Assembly: GCF_012396505.1 (NCBI RefSeq)
Contig: NZ_JAAXPN010000002.1
Span: 62,001 to 126,000, forward strand
Source of the DNA: Periweissella fabalis
GTDB taxonomy: Bacteria; Bacillota; Bacilli; Lactobacillales; Lactobacillaceae
Direction of reading: 5' to 3'
DNA: 64,000 nucleotides
Shown: positions 45,206-53,802 of the stretch, one piece after another
Numbering within the stretch: position 1 is the stretch's first letter
Layout of the letters: the number at the start of each line of letters is the position of its first letter
Program-made: the position numbers and the translations under genes
The notes under the pieces: generated by a model
Told to the model about the DNA's origin: nothing
The model's input: the letters and a program-made list of their open reading frames with translations, nothing else
Databases searched by the model: none

Positions 45206-45856
45206 GTGTTCAATGACAAGTTTAATAGCTATGATCGAAAGAATAAACGAGCCTTTCAAATTGGCCAGGCCGCATACGATTTAATAACTGAAAAACCATT
45301 TAATGATATAACGATGACGATGATTGCTCAAAGGGCACAAGTTGCTAAAGGGACAATTTTTAACTATTTTAATAGTAAAGAAGACATCTATATGGCGATT
45401 GATATAAATGGTTATACAAAATATTTTGAGCAGGTTAAGGCGGAATTAGTAGCTACAACGATTACTAATCAAACTGAGCTTAAAATGTTTTTAGTACATA
45501 CTATGAAAATTTTAGCTAGAGAATACCAAGTTATTATCTTAATTCACTCGCTACGCCGGTTCACTTTAGAAGCACATGCTGATCCTTCACAGACAGAACG
45601 TGGACGGAGTGCTATCTATCAATTATTAAGTAGCATCTGTCAAACAATGGTTACCAATGTTCCTGATATAGATATAAATGAACTTATACATGCCTTTATT
45701 ATTCAAGGTTCAATTTTAAATGGCTTGCTTACATTTGCAAATATTAATAAATTTAATGGTGTTAATCTGGCGATTGAAATGCCAGCAACGGAAATTGCAA
45801 TTGAAAAAGAAGCGTGTCAATTATTTGAATTGTATTTGAATAGTATTTTAAAGTGA
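45206..45856 (+). CDS. TetR-family regulator, second of a tandem pair
   Basis: The start is taken as GTG 45206, 7 bases after AGAGG; an upstream TTG at 45200 is too close to that site. The 216-residue protein repeats the layout of its neighbour: helix-turn-helix ITMTMIAQRAQVAKGTIFNYF and the ligand domain with IHSLRRFTLEAHADPSQTE. The gap to the first gene is under 40 bases, so they are probably co-transcribed and arose by tandem duplication. A very strong bidirectional terminator follows. Confidence 0.87.
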   Translation: MFNDKFNSYDRKNKRAFQIGQAAYDLITEKPFNDITMTMIAQRAQVAKGTIFNYFNSKEDIYMAIDINGYTKYFEQVKAELVATTITNQTELKMFLVHTMKILAREYQVIILIHSLRRFTLEAHADPSQTERGRSAIYQLLSSICQTMVTNVPDIDINELIHAFIIQGSILNGLLTFANINKFNGVNLAIEMPATEIAIEKEACQLFELYLNSILK

Positions 45857-45911
45857 AAACAGGAAACCCCCGTCCGAATTTTTTAAAATTCGGGCGGGGG
45901 TTTCCTGTTTT
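45856..45911. terminator. Strong bidirectional terminator after the TetR pair
   Basis: The arms starting AAAACAGGAAACCCCCGTCC and the facing GGGCGGGGGTTTCCTGTTTT pair over more than 25 positions with one G-T. It separates the plus-strand TetR genes from the minus-strand genes that follow. Confidence 0.92.
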
Positions 45912-45970
45912 ACGCTAGTATCTACCTTTTGGAACACATTCTGTAAGCAAATTACTGCTAAATTTTAGTT
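45907..45970. repeat. Dispersed post-terminator repeat (family R), copy at 45.9 kb
   Basis: Beginning ACGCTAGTATCTACC and ending CTGCTAAATTTTAGTT, this 60-base segment is over 80 percent identical by eye to 60233-60296. Both follow a terminator and run up to the 3' end of a minus-strand gene. Confidence 0.75.
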
Positions 45971-45981
45971 ATGCTACAGCC

Positions 45982-46236
45982 TCATTTATATTTTGAGGTT
46001 GGTCGCGGCAATAAATATGCACTGCCAATTAATAAGAATCCAATCGTAGTAAGCCCAGTCGCAATTTTAGTAATTAAATTCATACTTGTCCAAAAGTATA
46101 AACTAAATAAAATAAGCGCAATGATAATGTGTATACCACCAGTAATTTTTTGTAATTGTGGATTAGGTTTAGCTTTAAGAAAATGTTCAGTGAGTGCGGA
46201 AATGATCAACATAATACTCACAAAAATTAATTGCAT
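45982..46236 (-). CDS. Small membrane protein, 84 residues
   Basis: This protein has three hydrophobic segments (about residues 2-19, 31-51 and 57-76) with a basic loop HFLKAKPNPQLQK after the first, and a basic tail RPTSKYK. The ATG at 46236 is preceded by AAAGGATAA on the minus strand. Its size and layout resemble small DUF3784-like Firmicutes membrane proteins, but no signature is certain. It ends the leftward run of genes after the CorA-like transporter. Confidence 0.6.
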   Translation of the reverse strand: MQLIFVSIMLIISALTEHFLKAKPNPQLQKITGGIHIIIALILFSLYFWTSMNLITKIATGLTTIGFLLIGSAYLLPRPTSKYK

Positions 46237-46293
46237 AATTTTATCCTTTAATGTTGTATTTATTGACTTAATTGAATATCAATATTTAAGCTC

Positions 46294-47214
46294 TCATTTA
46301 CGAAATAGGCCACCTTTCCATAGAAAGAAAGAAAAGATGAGCATAATCACAACCATAATTGCAATTGTAATTATCCAGCCATAAGGGTTATTCATTAATG
46401 GTAGCGGAACATTTTCCCCCCAGAATCCAGAAACAATTGTTGGCACAGTCAAAAGAATCGAAAAGACCGTTAATAGTTTCATCGTCCAGTTCAAATCATT
46501 ATTCACTAAGTTAGAATAAGCCCCTGAAACGGATGTGACCACATCTTGAGCCATTGTTGCCATATCGGTAGCTTGACGCAGTTCAACTAAGATATCATCA
46601 ATATGTTCAGACTGTATCGTGGATAAGCGACTAGCTTCATGGCGCTTGAGATTTTCTAATAATACAATATCGGACTGTAATGAATTTAAATAATAGATTA
46701 GATTAGTTTCTAATTCTAGTAAGGCATTAATTTCTTTTTGAACTTGTCGTGCGTGGGCTAAGCGTTCTTGAATTCCCTTACGACGACGATTAATCCCAAC
46801 AAGGGCAGTAACATAATCGGTAACTAAAGAATATAGACCATTGAGGACTACATCAATCGCTTCAATTTCATCATCAGGTTTTGCAACTTGATGGTTATCA
46901 GGACTAATCAAGATATCGTTAATAAACTCAGTTGATTCACGCGTGAAAGTAAATAAGTAGCCTTCACGAAACATAATGCCAATCGGACTTGTGACGGCTT
47001 GAGACCCATCCAAAGTAACAACGTCAAAAATCATTAACTTGGTATCATTATGTACGTCATATTCCATCCGTGCACTTTCATTTGGGTCGGTTGCATAAAA
47101 TAGTAATTCATTAGTCAAGTGATGTTGCTCAATTAATTGGGTGCGTTCTTCTGATGTTGGATCAGAAATTTGCAACCATTTAAATTTTTTAAAATGAGTA
47201 ATTTCTTTTATCAT
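46294..47214 (-). CDS. CorA-like divalent cation transporter with a GEN motif
   Basis: The 306-residue protein has the soluble CorA domain (residues 1-230, with a long helical stretch rich in charged residues) and two C-terminal helices. The last loop reads SGFWGENVPLP, where CorA proteins have GMN (or GIN in ZntB); methionine is replaced by glutamate. GMN is thought to be needed for selecting hydrated magnesium, so the cation or the direction may differ. The start ATG 47214 is separated by a 54-base gap from ykoC. Confidence 0.85.
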   Translation of the reverse strand: MIKEITHFKKFKWLQISDPTSEERTQLIEQHHLTNELLFYATDPNESARMEYDVHNDTKLMIFDVVTLDGSQAVTSPIGIMFREGYLFTFTRESTEFINDILISPDNHQVAKPDDEIEAIDVVLNGLYSLVTDYVTALVGINRRRKGIQERLAHARQVQKEINALLELETNLIYYLNSLQSDIVLLENLKRHEASRLSTIQSEHIDDILVELRQATDMATMAQDVVTSVSGAYSNLVNNDLNWTMKLLTVFSILLTVPTIVSGFWGENVPLPLMNNPYGWIITIAIMVVIMLIFSFFLWKGGLFRK

Positions 47215-47268
47215 GGTATCATCTGCCTACATCTTTAGTTTAGAATAGTATACCTCTACTATAACAAA

Positions 47269-47928
47269 TTAATGAAACGGTGACATGAATAAAAACACTT
47301 GCACGGCAATTAATATACTAGCAGCAACTAACCAATTCCACTTAGGAATCTTGATAATATGATAATGTGTTCGACGTTTGCCTTCAGCAAAACCATGTGA
47401 ACGCATAGCTTGTGCTAGATTATTAGACCAGTTAAATGATGTTAAGATGGCTTTGAAGAAAATTTGGGGTGAATAAAAGTGTAAAACCTCACCACGCATG
47501 CGGGCCGCTAGTCGGATGGTTTTAACCTCTTGAGCAATCCGTGGTAAAAAGTTAAATGCGGCTAAAACACCGTAGACAAAGGTGTTAGGCAGCCGAAAAT
47601 TTTGTTCAAGTGATTTCAACAAGTCATCAATATTGGTGGTAAAAGTAAAACAGCTACCAATCCAAATGTAAGCAAAAATCCGAGTTAGTAATACAAAAGC
47701 CATATGGACATGATCGCCTGTCCCATAAAAGTAAAGTGAAGACCACGAACCAAAGGCTGGTAAAATTGGCAATAGTATACTGTAAAGCATTAGTTTCCAA
47801 TTAACTCGTTTAAATAATAAATAAATAATTGCACAAATAATCAATGCAATATTTAGACTAATTGATTTTGTAAATGAAATTTCCAAGCTAATCAACAAGG
47901 CGACCGCAATTTTGATACTAGCATTCAT
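47269..47928 (-). CDS. ykoC: ECF transporter transmembrane (T) component YkoC
   Basis: The 219-residue EcfT-type protein has about five membrane helices and the cytoplasmic coupling segment AARMRGEVLHFY, with a second motif AQAMRSHGFAEGKRRT; these are the two Ala-Arg-Gly signatures that contact the ATPase. It starts 2 bases after ykoD, whose end supplies the ribosome site GAGGT. It works with the YkoD double ATPase and the YkoE substrate subunit to import hydroxymethylpyrimidine or thiamine. Confidence 0.9.
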   Translation of the reverse strand: MNASIKIAVALLISLEISFTKSISLNIALIICAIIYLLFKRVNWKLMLYSILLPILPAFGSWSSLYFYGTGDHVHMAFVLLTRIFAYIWIGSCFTFTTNIDDLLKSLEQNFRLPNTFVYGVLAAFNFLPRIAQEVKTIRLAARMRGEVLHFYSPQIFFKAILTSFNWSNNLAQAMRSHGFAEGKRRTHYHIIKIPKWNWLVAASILIAVQVFLFMSPFH

Positions 47929-47930
47929 GG

Positions 47931-49325
47931 TTAATGTACCTCGTAAGTTAAAGTTTGGTTATCAAAAATTAAGTGATGATCAAAGTATTGCGTAATCCCA
48001 TTTAATTGATGGCTAATCATTAAAATAGTTTGGTGCTGAGCTGAAGCGGTTGCTATCAATAATGTAAAAATATTATCAACAGATACTAAATCAAGCCCGG
48101 CTAAAGGTTCATCAAATAACAAGACAGGGGTGCCAATTATAAGCATTAATAAAATTTGGAGTTTCTTTTTTTGACCACCAGATAATTGATAAATAACGTG
48201 TTCTTTGAGCGCAGCCATGTTTAATTGTGCTAAAGTACTATCAATTTTGGCAGGAGTCCATAAATCAGGGTGTAAAGCATGTTTTAAACTTAATTCAATT
48301 TCTTCCATGACCGTCATTTTAAGATATTGTTGCTCAGCTTGTTGGAAAACTAAGGCAACTTCACGCACGTATTTTGGTAGTTTGATAGTTTGAATATCAG
48401 TACCTAAATAACTAATTTGGCCATCATATGCTTTAAGGCGGGTTAAAGCTGTAAAGAAAGTTGATTTGCCAACCCCATTAGGACCGGTAATTAAAGTGAA
48501 TTTTTCTTTAGCAATTGGCAGAGAAATTGGTTGCAGTAAAGTCCGACCACTAGTTTTAAGGCTAAGCTGATTTATTTCAAAAACACTTTGACCACTTACG
48601 GGTTGATAATTGGCAGGTTTAGCACTAAATTTAGCAAAATAGCTAGTAGTATCAGTAACTTCTATTAAATGCTGACCATCGATAGTATACATGCTTGAGA
48701 TAATATCGGCGTAACCGGCTAAATCGTGATCGGAAATAATAATTGTGCGGCCTGCTTGTTGTAATTGCTTGAGCTTTTGTAATAGTTCTAGCCGTGCTAT
48801 GGGATCAACACTTGCAAACGGTTCATCTAATAAAATAATATCGCTATCCATGGCTAAGCAAATTGCTAAAGCAACTTTTTGTGCTTCACCACCGGATAAT
48901 GTTTGGATATTTTGGTCTTTGAAATTAGCGATATCTACAAATTCTAAAGCCGCCATAGCACGGGCTTTAATATCGTCGGGCGGTGTTTGAAGATTCTCAA
49001 GTGTAAAAACTAATTCATCAAAAGGGGTACTCATTGCAAATTGCTGGTTGGGATTTTGAAAAAGTAAAGCAACTTTCTTAACTCGTTCGATAATACTTAA
49101 ATCATTAATATTGTGATCTTCGAGTTTGATTGCACCGTTAATGAAACCGCCAAATTCGGGATAAAGCCCCGCCAATGCTTTTAACAAGGTTGATTTACCA
49201 CTACCTGAGGGGCCAATTAAAAGATTAAAACTTCCAGCATCAAGGGATAAATTAACGTCAGCGATAATTGGAGTGGCATTTTCTTGATAAGCGATACTTA
49301 AGTTGTGAGTAGTAAGCACAGGCAT
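47931..49325 (-). CDS. ykoD: ECF transporter fused double ATPase YkoD
   Basis: The protein has two complete ABC domains in one chain: Walker A GPSGSGKST and signature LSGGEAQKVALA in the first half, GPNGVGKST and LSGGQKKKLQI in the second, each with a Walker B (IILLDEP and VLLFDEP). This fusion is typical of YkoD. The start is ATG 49325, with AGGA 9 bases upstream; the ATG at 49340 overlaps that site. The 12-bp palindrome in the gap to ykoE may stabilise or process the message. Confidence 0.92.
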   Translation of the reverse strand: MPVLTTHNLSIAYQENATPIIADVNLSLDAGSFNLLIGPSGSGKSTLLKALAGLYPEFGGFINGAIKLEDHNINDLSIIERVKKVALLFQNPNQQFAMSTPFDELVFTLENLQTPPDDIKARAMAALEFVDIANFKDQNIQTLSGGEAQKVALAICLAMDSDIILLDEPFASVDPIARLELLQKLKQLQQAGRTIIISDHDLAGYADIISSMYTIDGQHLIEVTDTTSYFAKFSAKPANYQPVSGQSVFEINQLSLKTSGRTLLQPISLPIAKEKFTLITGPNGVGKSTFFTALTRLKAYDGQISYLGTDIQTIKLPKYVREVALVFQQAEQQYLKMTVMEEIELSLKHALHPDLWTPAKIDSTLAQLNMAALKEHVIYQLSGGQKKKLQILLMLIIGTPVLLFDEPLAGLDLVSVDNIFTLLIATASAQHQTILMISHQLNGITQYFDHHLIFDNQTLTYEVH

Positions 49326-49361
49326 GGTTATAATCCTCATTATTTTATAGTTAATATGTAC

Positions 49362-49387
49362 CTATTTTAGCTAAATAGCTAAAATAG
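49362..49387. repeat. 12-bp perfect palindrome between ykoE and ykoD
   Basis: CTATTTTAGCTA-AA-TAGCTAAAATAG lies between the end of ykoE and the start of ykoD. There is no T run, so it is not a standard terminator; it could be an operator or an RNA-processing hairpin. Confidence 0.75.
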
Positions 49388-49415
49388 ATGTGCTAAAGAT
49401 ATGTGTTATTAAAAA

Positions 49416-49976
49416 TTAACGGTTTAAAATTCCTGATTTATCAATTAGCTTAGTAATGGCTGCGACTAATACACCACCAAAGAAGCCAATTGAAATGAAG
49501 CGGATAATAAACAAAGTAACTAACATGCCAAAGCTATATGAAGCATAGCCATTAGCATAAAGATCATAACCAAAAGTTACAATTGTACTAGTTAAAGTTG
49601 AAAGAACAAGACTTAAACCATTCCACACCTTGTAACCAGTTAAAGCAAAACCAAGCTCACCACCAATTCCTTGAATCAAGCCAGAAAGGAGCGTTGAGAC
49701 TCCCCATTGTGAGCCAATAATCATTTCAGCAAAGGCGGCAAGGAATTCTCCTAAAAATGATGCTCCAGCCTTGCGGAGTAGATAACCAGCTAGTGGGCCA
49801 GCCATAATCCAGGCTCCTAAAGTGATATCGTTGGCAAATGGTTTGAGTGGGGTTGCAGCTACTGCATCATAAGCAAAGGCCCAAACCCAAAAGATAAAAC
49901 CAAAGAAAATGGCAATAAGTGTTAACATGATGACATCACGTAAGTGCCATCCAGATGATTGTTTAGTTGCTTGCAT
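49416..49976 (-). CDS. ykoE: ECF transporter substrate-binding (S) component YkoE
   Basis: From ATG 49976 (GGAGG 10 bases upstream) the membrane protein has 186 residues and about five to six helices. The segment FGFIFWVWAFAYDA, GPLAGYLLRKAGASFLGEF and the GGELGF element are typical of YkoE, the S subunit for the thiamine precursor hydroxymethylpyrimidine. A longer frame to 50048 begins inside the riboswitch terminator and is rejected. It is the first gene of ykoEDC, under TPP control. Confidence 0.92.
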   Translation of the reverse strand: MQATKQSSGWHLRDVIMLTLIAIFFGFIFWVWAFAYDAVAATPLKPFANDITLGAWIMAGPLAGYLLRKAGASFLGEFLAAFAEMIIGSQWGVSTLLSGLIQGIGGELGFALTGYKVWNGLSLVLSTLTSTIVTFGYDLYANGYASYSFGMLVTLFIIRFISIGFFGGVLVAAITKLIDKSGILNR

Positions 49977-50020
49977 AGTACTAATTCCTCCAAATTTAAA
50001 AACACAATTATCGTCAGTTA

Positions 50021-50071
50021 AAAAAACAAAAAGCCAATCTTCATTCATGGTTTACGAATAAAGATTGGCTT
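50021..50071 (-). terminator. Riboswitch-controlled terminator before ykoE
   Basis: On the minus strand, AAGCCAATCTTTATT pairs with AATGAAGATTGGCTT, followed by TTTTGTTTTTTT. It lies between the TPP aptamer and ykoE and is the probable expression platform. Confidence 0.85.
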
Positions 50072-50094
50072 ACGATAGGCATAATTGCACAAAA

Positions 50095-50175
50095 ATAAGC
50101 GTATCTTCCTCCGCTAGTACTAACTAGTTCAGGTTCAATGGGTAATTCTCAGCTCTTCGCACCCCAGATAACATG
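50095..50175 (-). promoter_or_regulatory. TPP riboswitch controlling ykoEDC
   Basis: Read on the minus strand, the region contains GGGGTGCG, GCTGAGAATTACCC, GAACCTGA and ACTAGCGGAGGAAGAT in order, the conserved blocks of the TPP (THI-box) aptamer. When thiamine diphosphate is bound, transcription should stop at the adjacent hairpin, shutting off import. Confidence 0.95.
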
Positions 50176-50323
50176 CTTTTAAATATTAAATTTTTTACGA
50201 AGTTAACTTCGCTACCAATAATATAACTGTTTTTAAGTTAGTTGTAAAGAATGGCTTGGTAAATTATGAGCTTTACAATTAGATATGCTAAAATTAAAGT
50301 TTGAAGAAAGGCGGTAGATAATA

Positions 50324-51214
50324 ATGAAATGGCCTTATGAACTGACTATAACCGCACAAGAGGCGGGAACAACATTAAAAGATCAATTAACTAAATGGTA
50401 TGTGCCCCGTCGAATTAGGGGGAATTTACGGATACGCCGGGCCGTATTGATTAACGGTGATTATCAACATACTAGTACAGTCTTAAAGTTAGGAGATAAA
50501 TTGACGTTTAACTTTATTGATGAGGATTTTGTAACAGCAAATTCAAATTATGCGATTGACAATAGTGTTAAAGTGCCAGTAATCTTTGAGAATCAAGATT
50601 TACTAGTCGTTAATAAGCCAGCTGGGTATAAAACCCATCCGAACTATACAGGAGAAATGAATACAATTATGAATTTTGTGGCGGCATATTTAGCACCGCA
50701 ACATAGGCAACCATATATTATCCATCGTTTAGATCAAGCTACTTCGGGGGCGTTAATAATTGCTAAAACTCCAGTTGTTGTGCCAATTTTAAATCAATTA
50801 ATTGCTAAAAAGATTATTAAGCGGACTTATTTGGCATGGGTTAGTGGTGCTATTAGTCAAACGGCCGGCAGTATTGATGCAGCCATCGGTCAAGATGTGA
50901 ATGATCCACGTAAAAGACAAATAAATGGCCCCAAAGCATTACCAGCTATTACTCATTGGACTAAAGTTCACAGTGTTTTTCAAAATACCTTAGTTCGGTT
51001 ACAATTAGAAACAGGGCGCACACATCAATTACGAGTCCATCTTGCTAGTATTGGCCACCCAATTATTGGGGATCCATTATACAATTCCACTACCCAACAT
51101 GGGGATGAAATGATGTTACATAGTGCTCAAGTTGAATTACACGTGCCGTTTAGTAATGAAGTAATTAATTTAACAGCAACATTACCAGCACATTTTCCAG
51201 TCAATTTAAAATAA
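50324..51214 (+). CDS. RluA-family pseudouridine synthase
   Basis: The 296-residue protein carries the catalytic motif HRLDQATSGALIIAK with the catalytic aspartate, preceded by LLVVNKPAGYKTHPN, and ends with GRTHQLRVHLASIGHPIIGD, all standard for the RluA/RluD family. The N-terminal 75 residues look like an S4-type region, as in RluD. It isomerises specific uridines in rRNA or tRNA; the target site cannot be assigned. AAGGCGG precedes the ATG. It is co-directional with trxA, 14 bases apart. Confidence 0.92.
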   Translation: MKWPYELTITAQEAGTTLKDQLTKWYVPRRIRGNLRIRRAVLINGDYQHTSTVLKLGDKLTFNFIDEDFVTANSNYAIDNSVKVPVIFENQDLLVVNKPAGYKTHPNYTGEMNTIMNFVAAYLAPQHRQPYIIHRLDQATSGALIIAKTPVVVPILNQLIAKKIIKRTYLAWVSGAISQTAGSIDAAIGQDVNDPRKRQINGPKALPAITHWTKVHSVFQNTLVRLQLETGRTHQLRVHLASIGHPIIGDPLYNSTTQHGDEMMLHSAQVELHVPFSNEVINLTATLPAHFPVNLK

Positions 51215-51228
51215 TCAGGAGTATAATA

Positions 51229-51561
51229 ATGGCAGTTATAATTACACAAGAAAATCTTAAAGAAGCTACAGCGACCGGTTTAGTTGTCGTTGATTTTTGG
51301 GCTGAATGGTGTGGGCCCTGCAAGATTATGAATCCTATTTTGGATAAATTAGAAAATGATTTTGCTGGACAAATCTCATTTGGTAAGGTAAATGTTGATG
51401 GACAAACTAAATTAGCGGAGGAATACCATGTGATGAGTATTCCATCGTTGGTTATTTTTCAAGACGGTGTTGCTAAAGAAAAAATCTCTGGTTTATATCC
51501 GCAAGCAAAGTTAAATGATTATTTAGCCAAAAAAGTTACTGAATATCAAGCTTCCAAATAA
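51229..51561 (+). CDS. trxA: Thioredoxin
   Basis: The 110-residue protein has the thioredoxin active site WAEWCGPCKIM near residues 26-36 and the cis-proline motif MSIPSLVIF. It reduces disulfides in cytoplasmic proteins with electrons from thioredoxin reductase, which is not in this window. AGGAGT lies upstream of the ATG, and the gene follows the pseudouridine synthase after 14 bases. A terminator follows. Confidence 0.95.
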   Translation: MAVIITQENLKEATATGLVVVDFWAEWCGPCKIMNPILDKLENDFAGQISFGKVNVDGQTKLAEEYHVMSIPSLVIFQDGVAKEKISGLYPQAKLNDYLAKKVTEYQASK

Positions 51562-51566
51562 AATCT

Positions 51567-51616
51567 AAAAATACTACTTAAAATGGTCATAAGGGACTAA
51601 TTTTAAGTAGTATTTT
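51567..51616 (+). terminator. Terminator of trxA
   Basis: AAAATACTACTTAAAAT pairs perfectly with ATTTTAAGTAGTATTTT around an inner GTC/GAC pair, ending in T residues. Confidence 0.88.
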
Positions 51617-51760
51617 CTTGTTTATTAGATAATTATGAGAGATAACGCTTACATTTTACGATTATGTCGTTAAAATTAGTGAAACTGTAAATTAAGTGTA
51701 TTGGTATGATACAATTGATTTACTGTTTTAATACATGATTGAATTATTTTCGGAGTCAAT

Positions 51761-52537
51761 ATGAACGAGCATACAAATGAGCCACACTGGCTAAAAGCAT
51801 TAAAGGCATGTTTGCCACTAATGATTAGTTACTTACCAATAGGAATTGCCGCTGGGATTTTATTAAAAACTGGTGGTTTTGCTATTTGGATGATTGTCCT
51901 AGTTTCATTATTTGTCTTTTCTGGTGGCGCCCAGTTTTTAATTGCATCATCAATTATGACGGGGACCCCAGTCTTCACAATTACTTTGCTATTATTCTTC
52001 CTTGAATTACGTTACGCATTGCTAGGAACAAGTTTGTCAAAATATCTTAAAAATGAAAGTAAGCCTTTTATTTTCCGTTTTTCTTTTTCTATGAACGATG
52101 AAAACTATGCGGTTAATTACCTAAAGTTTTCAACAGACAAGAAATGGTCAGCCACAGATGCTTTAATGGTTGAATACTTCTCACTTCTTTCATGGACAGT
52201 TGGAAATATTATTGGGGGTCTTTTAGGGACCAAGATTACGATTGACTTGCCAATTGTACACTTTGCTTTAACCGCAATGTTTTTGTACATGGTAACAATG
52301 CAGCTCAAACGGCGCATTTTATTTGTTCCAGTAGTCATTTCAGTAGTAGTGTCAGTCTTAACGGTGGTAATGTTTAAGAGTACTTTAGGGTTAATTGTTG
52401 CAACTTTAGTATCAGCAACCGCTGGATACTTCTTGGAACGTTACTTAAAAGCTAACTACAGCGATAGCGCAATGTTAAAACGGATTAAAAATCCCCGCGC
52501 TCGTGAAATGGAACAACTTAGCGAAGCAGAGAATTAG
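51761..52537 (+). CDS. azlC: AzlC-family branched-chain amino acid exporter subunit
   Basis: The 258-residue membrane protein has the AzlC start KACLPLMISYLPIGIAAGIL, FSGGAQFLIASSIM and RYALLGTSLSKYL, which are the family's conserved segments, with about seven helices. AzlC and AzlD together export branched-chain amino acids or analogues such as 4-azaleucine. CGGAGTC precedes the ATG. azlD follows after 15 bases, as expected. Regulation is not evident. Confidence 0.92.
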   Translation: MNEHTNEPHWLKALKACLPLMISYLPIGIAAGILLKTGGFAIWMIVLVSLFVFSGGAQFLIASSIMTGTPVFTITLLLFFLELRYALLGTSLSKYLKNESKPFIFRFSFSMNDENYAVNYLKFSTDKKWSATDALMVEYFSLLSWTVGNIIGGLLGTKITIDLPIVHFALTAMFLYMVTMQLKRRILFVPVVISVVVSVLTVVMFKSTLGLIVATLVSATAGYFLERYLKANYSDSAMLKRIKNPRAREMEQLSEAEN

Positions 52538-52552
52538 AGGAGATTCAAGTTC

Positions 52553-52891
52553 ATGGATGCAGAAACAAAACGGCATTTAATGATTGTTTTTTTCGGGATG
52601 GTTGCCGCTTTAATCCCTCGGTACTTCCCGATGTTATTTTTTACAACACGAAAAGTACCAACTTGGTTTAATGAATGGATGAACTATATGCCAGTAGCAT
52701 TATTTACTTCATTAATTGCCAAAGATTTATTCGTTGATCATAGTTATCATATGACATTTACTAACTACAATATGTATTTAGCTGCTTTAATTGTCGTAAT
52801 TTTTGCATACTATACGCGATCAATGTTCTTGTCAGTAATGGTGGGCCTCCTTAGTGTATGGGGCTTTGCTTTATTACTGGCCGCAATGTAA
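52553..52891 (+). CDS. azlD: AzlD-family exporter subunit
   Basis: The 112-residue membrane protein has about four helices; ALIPRYFPMLFFTTRKVPTWFNEWMNYMP matches the AzlD signature of arginine, proline and the later KxP motif (split here: IPRYFPMLF, then RKVPTWF). It forms a two-subunit exporter with AzlC. AGAGGAGA precedes the ATG by 9 bases. The short spacing to azlC indicates an operon. Confidence 0.9.
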   Translation: MDAETKRHLMIVFFGMVAALIPRYFPMLFFTTRKVPTWFNEWMNYMPVALFTSLIAKDLFVDHSYHMTFTNYNMYLAALIVVIFAYYTRSMFLSVMVGLLSVWGFALLLAAM

Positions 52892-52973
52892 ATAACTGAT
52901 AAATCAATTAAAATTTTTTAGTAGGATTTAGATTTGATTTGGTTTTTAGTGTGCGTTAGTGAGCAAAATCGGG

Positions 52974-52979
52974 TATAAT
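52974..52979 (+). promoter_or_regulatory. -10 box of gpmA
   Basis: A perfect TATAAT in GGGTATAATCG lies about 44 bases before the gpmA start. A weak -35 candidate (TGCGTT) is 17-18 bases upstream. Confidence 0.5.
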
Positions 52980-53022
52980 CGTAATTGTATAAAAAATCAT
53001 TTAAAAAAGAGGTAGTATCCTA

Positions 53023-53718
53023 ATGGCTAAATTAGTTTTGATTCGTCACGGACAAAGTGAATGGAACTTAAAGAACCTTTTCACTGGTTGGGTTGATGTT
53101 AACTTGTCAGAACAAGGTGTTGAAGAAGCAAAGAACGCAGGTCGTTCATTGAAGGCTGAAGGTTTGGAATTTGATTTCGCCTACACTTCAGTATTGACTC
53201 GTGCTATTAAGACTTTGCACTTCGCTCTTGAAGAATCAGACCAACTTTGGATTCCTGAAACTAAGACTTGGCGCTTGAACGAACGTCACTACGGTGCTTT
53301 GCAAGGTCAAAACAAAGCTGACGCCGCTGAAAAATGGGGTGACGATCAAGTGCACATCTGGCGTCGTTCATATGACGTATTGCCACCAATGCAAGACGTT
53401 GATGCTGAAGGTTCAATTGCTAACGACCGTCGTTATGCAGACCTTGACCCACGTACTGTTCCAGCTGGTGAAAACTTGAAGGTTACTTTGGATCGTGTTA
53501 TTCCATTCTGGGAAGACGAAATCGCTCCTAAGTTAAAGGATGACAAGAACATCATCATCGCTGCCCACGGTAACTCATTGCGTGCCTTGAGCAAGTACAT
53601 CGAAAACATTTCTGATGACGATATCTTGAACCTCGAAATGGCGACTGGTGAACCTGTTGTTTACACTTTCAACACTGAACTTGAAGTTACTGATAAGAAG
53701 ATTCTTGAAAAGAAGTAA
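53023..53718 (+). CDS. gpmA: 2,3-bisphosphoglycerate-dependent phosphoglycerate mutase
   Basis: The 231-residue enzyme interconverts 3- and 2-phosphoglycerate in lower glycolysis. [18 protein letters not shown] (phosphohistidine H9), [22 protein letters not shown] and [10 protein letters not shown] are all present. Codon use is strongly biased (GGT, CGT, AAC), as for the phosphoketolase, so expression is high. AAAGAGGTA precedes the ATG. A terminator follows at 53766. Confidence 0.97.
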   Translation: MAKLVLIRHGQSEWNLKNLFTGWVDVNLSEQGVEEAKNAGRSLKAEGLEFDFAYTSVLTRAIKTLHFALEESDQLWIPETKTWRLNERHYGALQGQNKADAAEKWGDDQVHIWRRSYDVLPPMQDVDAEGSIANDRRYADLDPRTVPAGENLKVTLDRVIPFWEDEIAPKLKDDKNIIIAAHGNSLRALSKYIENISDDDILNLEMATGEPVVYTFNTELEVTDKKILEKK

Positions 53719-53765
53719 TTTAATAGAGCGTGACTCAAGGCGTTAAAAACTTGAGCACAATTAGA

Positions 53766-53802
53766 AAATCCACCTTGATGTGAAACCATCAGGGTGGATT
53801 TT
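53766..53802 (+). terminator. Terminator of gpmA
   Basis: AATCCACCTTGATG pairs with CATCAGGGTGGATT over a 6-base loop (one G-T), followed by a T run. Upstream of it GTGACTCAAG and CTTGAGCAC (53730-53758) form a smaller stem. Confidence 0.88.

Noticed and set aside
49977-50048. Upstream extension of ykoE to an ATG at 50048
   Set aside because: That ATG is inside the riboswitch terminator hairpin; ATG 49976 has a GGAGG site and gives a normal YkoE start.
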